DNA of 64,000 nt from Ilyonectria destructans (Eukaryota; Ascomycota; Sordariomycetes; Hypocreales; Nectriaceae): the NCBI GenBank assembly GCA_020740775.1, contig JAHEWK010000019.1, positions 620,001-684,000 of the forward strand, given 5' to 3'. This document shows, one piece after another, positions 55,858-64,000 of the stretch. The notes under the pieces are model-generated. The model worked only from the letters and a program-made list of their open reading frames with translations. It was not told the origin of the DNA and ran no database searches. The stretch's first letter is position 1. The number at the start of each line of letters is the position of its first letter. Made by a program: the position numbers and the translations under genes.

Positions 55858-56860
55858 TCTAGCTGCACCAACACATGAATCCAATAAAATTGCATGGAAG
55901 CAGTGATATCTGTCCCACTTCATACTCCTCCGTAATTTATTGCATACTCGTATATGACTTGATCCTCCCATCAGCTCGCGGATAAAACTTTAAGCGTTGA
56001 GGACTGTATTAGGTCTGGCTAAATTGGTTGACCCAAACAGTGCTAAGCCGAGTGCGCGGAGGCCACATTTCTGAACTTGGAGACGGGGTGGGGAAGAATG
56101 CGGGAAGTACTGAAGTGGTAGCGGAGGCTAATTTTCTATTTTAAGAGTATGCTTAGTCTCCGATGTTGGCTTTTGTCCCAGAGGTGCCGCATTTTGGAGA
56201 ACAATGGCCTGCGAAAGTGTGCGTAGCCAGATCTATCTATTTGTTAGAGCTGTTGTTGGTTAAGACTGGCACTTGTCTGTAGGCCATCGACAAGAACTGA
56301 CGCCCAAATATCGCATAGCAGAAGCCATTGCCATTTTCAGCCCATCGTGACTGTATTCCCATCTTTTTCTCCTTCTCCAGGGGATTGTGTTGGTATTACT
56401 TCCGCGAGCCGGAACCTTCGAAGATTGGACTAGCTCAGATAGGAAGGATATTCACAAAGCGCACCACGGGATCCCATCTCCTCGTTGCCGATATTTCCAT
56501 TTACAAATGCAAAATATTTCAGGCTCTGCATCAAAGGCCAAATTCGCAAGTTTTGAAATCTGTTCCCGTTTGCAGTGAAATCGTCGCATGGGATGTTTAA
56601 TAACGTCAGACGCCAGCCGCCCCTTGCAAGCGTCGCTAGCGCCGGACTGGCGCTGGAGAACTTCCGGGCGCCAGCCCCCACTCCGGATGAGAAAATCCGG
56701 GGTAGCCAAAGCATGGCCTCAGGGCTACTGGCAGATGCGTCTGGGCAATGCTACATCAAATGCATTTATATGTTGGTGCATCACCTCTTCAAGCCCGTAA
56801 TCTCGTCGTAGTCTCTTCCCACGATATCCACTTATATAATTCCAGATCATTTACCACACG
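55858..56860. other. intergenic, promoter of SDR copy 2
   Basis: No supported gene; small frames at 56328-56811 overlap on both strands and match nothing. It holds the conserved palindrome described separately. Confidence 0.45.
56684..56699. promoter_or_regulatory. CGG-N10-CCG palindrome upstream of SDR copy 2
   Basis: CGGAT-N6-ATCCG followed by GGGTAG, 162 bp before the ATG at 56861. An upstream TTCCGG and a CCCC-rich stretch are also shared with the copy 1 promoter (from 33389). The conserved block is about 50 bp long while the rest of the two promoters is not alignable by eye. Confidence 0.6.
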
Positions 56861-57893
56861 ATGACCGCCTCCAAGCCCCAGCAAGACCCGAATCGCTACC
56901 TTAAGCATTCAGTGCAAGATCTCTTGTCTTTTAAGGGGCGTACTATCGTTATCACTGGAGGCGCCTGTGGATTGGGCTTGGCCTTTGCCCTTGTGGTTGT
57001 TGAAGTCGGTGGCAATGTTGCCGTACTAGATGCTGCAGATAAGCCGCATAAGCACTTCTATAAAATCCAGAAGAAATTTGATAGTAAGCTTGAGTTTTAT
57101 AAGTCAGTTCAACCTGAAGAGCTGGGCATGAAAAGTTTTACTGCAGCTGCTAGCCTGTCCACTCTGGAAATAGGACGGATGTAACAAAGTACGATCTCCT
57201 CAAGAAGATATTCGACCAAGTTGTTGCTGACTTTGGACGAATCGATGGCCCGTGAGTAATTTGCGAATATCTTTGCCACGCTAGACCCGTATCGTTAATG
57301 AATTACAGCATCACGGCAGCAGGTATCTGCCCGGATGAGCCCTTCCTCGAGCGTGCTCCCGAGTCAGTTGCTCGGTGTATGGACATTAATGTTCTCGGAA
57401 CGTACTATGACGCCCTGCTAGCAGCGGCTCAGATGGATAAGGAGGGGCCTACTGACTTCAACCCTCGTGGAGGATCCATTGTCATGATCGCCTCTATTGC
57501 TGCGTACGTGGCCAGCAAGGGCCAGGCTACGAGCGACTATTGCGCTAGTAAGGGCGCAGTTCTTGCCCTGGCAAAGGCACTTGGAGTTGAGCTGGCTACT
57601 AAGGGAATTCGAGTGAACAGCATATCTCCCGGGTAGGTCTGGCGCTCCGTGTACGGCATTCCTCAACTAACAGTGAACCCTCTAGATATATGGCGACCGA
57701 CATGACGCTTGACATCTGCAAAAGAGTCCCCTTTCTAGGCGATATTATGAATAATGAGCCACCGATGAAGAGGATGGGAGATCGCACGGATCTCAAAGTT
57801 CCTGTTGTGTATCTCTTGTCGGAAGCGAGTGCCTATCATACATCAGACGATATATTGATTACAGGCGGAATTCATGCGGGCAGGCTTCTGTGA
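56861..57893 (+). CDS. short-chain dehydrogenase/reductase, copy 2
   Basis: Paralogue of 33615-34646. Exons 56861-57102, 57174-57251, 57309-57632 and 57686-57893 (283 residues); exons 2, 3 and 4 have the same lengths as in copy 1 (78, 324, 208). Seen: TGGACGLG cofactor motif (Cys where copy 1 has Arg), TDVTKYDLL, ITAAG, SIVMIASIAAY, DYCASK active site, RVNSISPGYMATDM, ITGGIHAGRLL. GRIDGP replaces GRIDGL at the exon 2-3 join. Reading frame and splice sites are intact. It lies between the VOC gene and the second Zn2Cys6 factor, as part of the cluster. Confidence 0.9.
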
Positions 57894-58768
57894 GAGTAGG
57901 GGCTTTCTAGAAATAGCTACTTCCTGGTAATTTGGACATGGCCAATATGATGAATTCCTTAAATTTGTATCAACTTGTATTAATGCGTGCGTATATATAA
58001 ATTTATAGATAGAATCCAAAAGTAGGATTGAAGTAAACTTAGCATTTGACACCTAGCAGACCTGTCTATCGCTGCGTGCTGAAGTTGGTTGGGAGAAGAT
58101 GGTGCCTGCCGGGGAACATGAAGGAATCCGGGCTAGTGGGATGTTAAGCCACAGAGACCCTCTGGCACTGTATGATTCCCCAATATGTGCGAATTGGCCT
58201 CAGATAAATCAGTAATATGGTCACATGTCGCTTAGACGTGGGGATTAACTAACCCTGGCTGAGGATTTAGCGTTTCGCTTAGATTGGAGCGCCCACTAGG
58301 AATTATGTAACACGGCGCGTTATTCTCGGTATGATGCATTAGCTGGCTGGCTTTGACTCAGGTCGTTGAGCATAGCTGTATTGAAATAAATCTCGCCTTT
58401 CTCTAATAGACATTCAGGGGTTGGCATGTTAAGGGGATACTCCTGGCAATCAATGTTGGATCAGAGGGCGATCAAGAGCCCAGCCTGCCAAGACAGTAAG
58501 AGAAACACATTCTCCATCAAACAAGATATGTCATGTCCTCCAAGTGACAACTTCTAACCCCCATCCCCACATCGGAAATCGAAGTGGCAAGTCAGTCACG
58601 CGGGCTCTCCAGATTCCCCCGCAGCATGTACCCCACATTTATCTCTCAGCCGCCTCTTGATTTCAAGTGTAGAGACGACGCCCAATGTTCAACCTTCCTT
58701 CAATCCACTCTGGACGTCCAACGTCGTTTCCCCAAGCCCTCACTGCGAGTATCGGAGAACCTGTCGTC
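57894..58768. other. intergenic, promoter of Zn2Cys6 factor copy 2
   Basis: No gene. ATCCGGGCTAGTGGGA at 58126-58141 matches 15 of 16 bases of the right half of the SDR copy 1 site (33424-33439), about 630 bp before the regulator ATG. Confidence 0.5.
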
Positions 58769-61684
58769 ATGCCCGATTCGCCAGCTGCTACTTTGCGCAG
58801 GAAGCACGTCACCATGGCCTGCGTGCCCTGCCGCGTCGGCAAAGTCAAGGTACGACGCCAAGCTTCCCAGCCCTTGAGTCGACATGCGTGAGATCCAAGA
58901 TCCGGGACACGACGTTGACCCCAACAGTGCGACGGCACATCTCCCATTTGCTCTAGTTGCAAGAACAAGGGCAAGGAGTGCCGCTATCCCACCGGCGACG
59001 ACAAGCGCAAGTACGGTACCTCATCCAGTCGCCACTCCAACCCCGGTGCTGATTTCTACTCAGGCTCACTCCCCGGACTGCCATCGAACTGCTTTTGAGC
59101 CGTATCGAACAACTCTGCCAGTTCATCACCGACAACGGCCTCCAACCTCCCCCTATGGCCAAAGGAGACGAAGCAGCCCTTGTGAGGGTATTTAGCCACC
59201 TAAAGCTTACTCATACATTCGGCGCTGCATATGCTTCAGCAGAGCCTCTCCCAACTAACAAGACCCCATCCCATCAATCACCGAATCAATATCACATGCT
59301 TGACCAGTCTCAATCACACCAGGATAGGCCCAGAGATAGCGTAACAGGGCAACCACTGAATCACCACAGCCCTCCCCGCCCTGCCTGTGACAACGTCAGC
59401 GAAGAGTTGCCCACTCGTCTCGATCAGGGCGAGATGGCCGTTTCTCTAAATGAGATTGATCTGCAGCAATCTGGGCAACATACCCCCAATAATCAACCTC
59501 AGAACTGGATGTGGAATGTCGCAGGAGACCTCAACTTCAACTTTCAACCACCCATCACCGTGGACACAGAAGCCTTGGGTGGTATCCTCCCCTTCTCAAC
59601 GCCAAGTGCCGATGAGCAACAAGAAGATACCCGGCTTGCCGGCCTCCAACAAACTGACGAGGCTGTGAGCGACACAGAGAGCACCGAGGCTCTCATCGAC
59701 AAACTTTCCGAGAGGGTTGGATCTCTGCGTATTGGGCCGAGTGGTCAAATACGATATTATGGCCCCTTTTCCAACTTCAATCTTATGGATATACCTACCC
59801 GAGACACCCCCTCTTCGTACCGCAACATTCGGAGCGATGGTCAGGAATACCTCGACCACCTTGATATTGGGAAAGAGGTACCTATGCAGCTGGAAGACCA
59901 CTTGGAGAATCTCTACTTTGCTTGGCAGGATCCGGCCCTCCATGTGGTGGATCGAGCCACGTTTGAGGAAGCAAAGATCAATTGGCGGCTCAATCAGAAG
60001 GACACACCATATTACTCTGAGGCCTTACAGAACTCAATGTGAGTCCCAATCCTCCTTCCCGGCAAGTTTCTATACCGTCGACCATCCAGTTACCTCTAAC
60101 ACTAACAAGGTGCTCCTTGGGGGCTGCTTTCGAATCACGACACCACCCGACCTTTGTGACGTTCCCTAAGTCTCTATCAGACTTCTTCGCAGATAGAGCA
60201 AAGGCACTGCTCGAAATCGAATTGGATTCCCCCTCGCTTGCAACAATACAGACTATGATCATGCTTAGTGGGCACGATATTAGCAGCAAGAGGGATTCTA
60301 GGGGGTGGTTATATAGTGGTATGCAATCTTCTACGCCGCCATGTATGTTGATAAATCTAACGGCTTTCCAGGGATGGCTATGCGGCTAGCCTTTGATATG
60401 GCGCTGCATCTCGACATGACCGAATTTGTTGCCAAGAGATCCCTCACCCAAGCCGAAGCAGACTTACGGCAAGATATCTTTTGGGCTGCATACACCGTCG
60501 ACCAGTAGGTGTTTCCACATTCCAATGTGACTTTGGGCTTTCTAATTTACAACCTAGTATGTGGGGCTTTTATCTCGGACGACCATTCCGTATTAACATG
60601 GAGGATGTAACAGTGGAGAAGCCAAGGGGTGGTGTAGGACCCGAATCCGCCGACCAATGGATTCCGTATATATCCCCACGATCCCTAGGGGACGATATTC
60701 CTGTCCCTAGTTATACCAACGAACTTCATCGCCAGAGAGTTTTGATGAGTGAGATAGTGGCCCCTGTCGGCTATGCTCTGTAAGATAACCGCAATTACCC
60801 TCTTGTGGCGACAATCTCTAACCCATGCGTATAGGTACGGGAATCTCAGAATTTCCCGGAATGCCCTTCAAGTGATGAATGCTAAGACTGTCGCGGAACT
60901 CCTGGACTGGAAGGCGAACCTGCCACACGTCTTGCAAATCAACATCGACGACTACGAGACGCCATATTTGCCGCAGATCATATTCCTTCAGTAAGAATCC
61001 TTCAACCCTTGCATAACCACATATTAAACACCTATCCATAGCATGCAGTATCATCAAAACATCATTCACGCCCATCGCCCTTGGATGTCGAGGACCTATG
61101 TCCAGCCAAGCCCTGCCCAAGGCCCAGGACCAGGCCACGCCCGCATGATGTGCATGGAGTCAGCATTTGCCATTGGCAGGCTCCTCCAGCTCTATGAGAC
61201 TCGATATGCCTTACGCCGAATGAGTATACAATCTATAAGCATAGTATTCTCGGCCGCAGTGCTTCTCATCTTCGCCAATGTCACACACTATCAATGCCAG
61301 GAGAAGAATGATATCGGGATCCATCTAAATGCCTGTTTTAGGGCCCTCGATGAACTTAGCGTAACATGGGGCACTTCCCAAAGAGCCAAGGAGTTCCTAA
61401 TATTGTTACAACGACAATGGGAGCTGAAGGGTCGCTCTGGCCGAGGTCGTCGAACTTCTCCATCAGCTGGATCAGACCATTTGTCAAGAAAACGAACTAG
61501 ATCTTCCATGGATGAAAATACATTAAAAATGACAGTTCAGGAGGTTGTCACACCTCCAAAGCCCCGGGAAGAACCTTCAGGGCCCACGGGACCAGGCGAT
61601 GCTGAGATGGGTCTCGACTGGGACTGGATCTTTACTGGAAATAATTACCTTGAATTTTCTCTACGAGCTTATGATAGGCGTTAA
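58769..61684 (+). CDS. Zn2Cys6 transcription factor, copy 2
   Basis: Paralogue of 35411-38329. Exons: 58769-58849, 58928-59010, 59064-60038, 60110-60318, 60372-60504, 60558-60779, 60835-60990 and 61042-61684, 833 residues. Six of eight exon lengths (81, 83, 209, 133, 222, 156) equal those of copy 1; only exon 3 (975 against 1002) and the last differ. The cluster again uses Cys 18, 21, 28, 35, 38 and 45 (ACVPC, KCDG, SSC, KECRY). The middle homology domain is intact (LYFAWQDPALHVV, GMAMRLAFDMALH, RQDIFWAAYTVDHMWGFYLGRP). The C-terminus ends LDWDWIFTGN. It is likely the local regulator of the cluster; exon 3, the linker, has diverged most. Confidence 0.9.
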
Positions 61685-62422
61685 TGTATCGCTAGTAATT
61701 CAAAGCGGGTCGGGTAGCAATGACGGGCTAGTATTGGATGTCGTTAGAACTTAAACTGATCACGTCATTTATATTCCGCATTTCGTAGTCTCACCTCGCA
61801 GCTTGTACTACCAGTTGCCGCAGACTAGCGAAAACCACCGAGAAATGCATCCTCATGTCGAAGGATATTGCGTCTTGAGCGAATTTGTCGTCCGTTGATA
61901 TTTCTTGCACACTTGACCTCATCTTCATCCACTCTTTTGGAGTGTCTTCCAACTTTTTCTGGCAGCGCCCTATTGGCGTTGACTTTCGAGCGTGCAATGC
62001 TAAGTGTTGTCGATCGCATTCCGGGAAACCGCTTTTGAGGGATGGCTCCCTGCCTTGTTGCCTTCCGTGCCTTGAACCCGAATCATACCATACCACGCAT
62101 GTGAAAGATGGTAGTGATGGGGCGCATAATGGGTGAATGTCATTGGTTCTGGTACTCAAGTGATTTGCTACTCTAAGTTTTCGCGCAACCACCGCCCAAA
62201 CCAGCGGACAAATGCTGGTTGGTGATGACTCTTCTTAGCTCTGCGAATGCCTCGGAGACAAAAGGCATTCCCAGGTTCCCAGCCGGCACCGCGAGGAGGT
62301 GAGAGTCGTCGCCGGTCTTGGTGGTGGATGGTGAAGAGGAAGTGGTTGACGGAAAAAAGAATGCCTGCTCTCTGGCTCCCACTGGAACGGCGCGTCGCAA
62401 TAAAATCAGCGCCCGGGCGCTG
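61685..62422. other. intergenic
   Basis: No recognised gene; several overlapping frames on both strands at 61791-62439 look like shadows of non-coding DNA. Confidence 0.35.
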
Positions 62423-63790
62423 CTATAAGATTTTAGCACGGTCCGTTCCTGGCTGTACGAGTACGCATATATCCGCTTCCAGGCATTTGTTCATAACATC
62501 AAGGCAGCGTATCGCCAACTGATTATGAACCTGTTTCTCATGCACCCAGAACAGATGCTCGCCACGCATCTTAGGGTCCACTAGGAAGTCGCGGAAGGAG
62601 AGATGTATCATCCTGACAGGAGATTGCTCTGATTGTTTTGATGTAGGGATACTCAGGACTGAATGAAGCAGGTCCAGTTGGGCATTAATTATCTCTTTCT
62701 GTATATTGAGAAGTCGTCTGAGGGCAGATATAGGGAGGAGGTTCCCTAGAACTACAATAGAGCTAACGATATATTGAAATCGCTTAATAAGATTATCCTG
62801 CTGCCAGTCCTCTAAGCTGTTAATCAGCCTGTTAAGAATAGGCAGTTAGATAGCGCTAAGTTGTAATATTTAGCTTTCTCTTTGAAGTTATAAAACTTCC
62901 TCTAATTGCTTATTGGGATTACTATATCTGCAATTAGAAAGAAAATAGCAGACTGTTATAGTAAAAATAAAGAGAGAAATAGCTATTCTCACTAGATACT
63001 GAATATTTTTTTCTTTAGGCCAGTTAAGTAGTAGGTATTAATCTTTAGATATAGATAAGTTATACTTAATCTTAATTTTTATAAGCTTATAGTTAAAAAA
63101 CGCAGAGATATTATACTTAATAATACCAGATAGTATTTTATAAAGTATAAGATCTTAATAGGTGCTCTTTATAGTATAAAAGCTAAGTCGAATTAGCAGC
63201 TCCAGCCTGCTTGTAATAAGGATTCTTAGTTTTAGAAACTGCAGATCTTTCGTGCAAGAGAAAAGATTAATAAGAACTTTAACATCCTTATCCCAGTCGC
63301 ATTTATTAAGGGCATCAATAATAACTGTTAAAGGAAGCCCACAGCCGCCTACAGCAGCTGTGGCCTCAGGCAGCCGGGACCTCATACAAGCTCCAATTCC
63401 CTCGCCTAGCTAGCTAGGGATAATAAGCAAGACATATATCATTGACCTCTTAACAATAACCACCAATATGCCTGATCTCCGAGCGCCTGGGGCAATATTT
63501 CTCAGTGGCCGCATAATAAGTTCGCTAAATTGATATCATGCCGCCTTTCCAGCAATATAAAGATCAGCATCAATAGCAGCCTTAATATATAGCGCGATAG
63601 CAGGCTCTCTTTCGATCAACTGGATGGTGATGGTCGCAAAGAACTTAGACAAGCTCCCTTAGTTAGCCTCTCCTCTCTTGAAGAAGAAGCTGCCGCTGAG
63701 GTAACCTGACGCAGCAAAAGACCGAGTAATAGTACGAGATATAGTAGACTTTCCAGTTCTAGCCATTCTGTTGAGCTAGAAAATAGACTT
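62423..63790 (-). pseudogene. NACHT-type NLR relic
   Basis: Decayed STAND NTPase. Seen on the minus strand from about 63765: NRMARTGKSTISRTITRSFAASGYLSGSFFFKRGEANQGSLSKFFATITIQLIERQPAIA (Walker A with Gly to Arg at two positions, both GGA to AGA), AIDADLYIAGKAA-stop-YQFSELIMRPL, LTVIIDALNKCDWDKDVKVLINLFS (Walker B region with D-E to N-K), LRILITSRLELLIRL, a stop-rich AT-rich middle, and MIHLSFRDFLVDPKMRGEHLFWVHEKQVHNQLAIRCLDVMNKCLEADIC at 62611-62423. This order matches NACHT proteins with a HLSFRDFL segment, usually followed by repeats that are not seen here. Non-functional. Confidence 0.78.
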
Positions 63791-64000
63791 GGTATTAGAG
63801 TCTAGAGTCTATTTATAAATATAGAGGAGGAGGTCAACTTAGGTATCTTATAGGTAAGTTGGGTTATACTCTTTAGAATTAGAGTTAAAAGATATATCTA
63901 TAGCTATAGAAAGTCTACTGAATACTATCTTTTAGTTGATATTAAGTAGTATTTAGTTGATATAGAGAATTATATTCTTATAGTATATCTCTATTAGAGT

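Overview
The window looks like the accessory part of a filamentous ascomycete (Pezizomycotina) genome. Genes carry short introns (about 50-120 bp) with GT...AG ends and CTAAC/CTGAC-like branch sites. Regulators are Zn2Cys6 proteins, transporters are fungal MFS sugar porters, and there are FunK1-type kinase, NACHT/ankyrin and LaeA-like methyltransferase sequences. Long AT-rich tracts hold decayed genes whose breaks are mostly C:G to T:A changes (TGG to TAG, CAA/CAG to TAA/TAG, GGA to AGA), as expected from repeat-induced point mutation (RIP). All family calls are from reading the sequence; no database search was run.

Layout. 1-2.7 kb: the 5' part of a Zn2Cys6 regulator leaving the left edge, then an intact acetyltransferase/condensation-type enzyme. 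3.3-5.6 kb: two newly broken or decayed genes (small heat-shock protein; LaeA-like methyltransferase). 7.8-16.6 kb: a relic DNA transposon, a TPR(-SET) protein relic, a SesA-like/NACHT/ankyrin NLR relic and a damaged glutathione S-transferase. 16.6-23.8 kb: AT-rich desert with a Clr5-like relic, a 161-bp element and an 847-bp element with long inverted ends. 23.8-25.5 kb: an intact secreted PQQ-type beta-propeller protein. 26-33 kb: back-to-back FunK1 kinase and PIF1-like helicase relics, two copies of an unidentified gene family, a duplicated 191-bp GC-rich repeat and a RecQ-type helicase fragment (subtelomere-like content). 33.6-44 kb: intact genes: SDR, Zn2Cys6 factor, MFS sugar transporter. 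45-49.7 kb: a large inverted repeat, a pogo-type transposon and a FAR1/MULE-like relic. 50.4-61.7 kb: MFS sugar transporter, Gfo/Idh/MocA oxidoreductase, VOC (glyoxalase-fold) protein, second SDR, second Zn2Cys6 factor. 62.4-63.8 kb: another NACHT relic.

The most coherent system is a probable carbohydrate/polyol catabolic cluster at 50.4-61.7 kb. Its SDR plus Zn2Cys6 pair is duplicated, with the same order and the same exon structure, at 33.6-38.3 kb beside another sugar transporter. Both SDR promoters hold a CGG-N10-CCG palindrome inside a longer conserved block, and related half-sites lie upstream of other cluster genes. This is the geometry expected of a Zn2Cys6 dimer site, so the duplicated regulators may control both modules through it. 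The substrate cannot be told from the sequence.

The second notable result is a set of repeats that can be defined exactly: three 161-bp TG...CA elements each with its own perfect 5-bp target duplication, an 847-bp element with 79-bp inverted ends, a perfect 55-bp foldback, and a 1.66-kb inverted duplication with arms near 500 bp.
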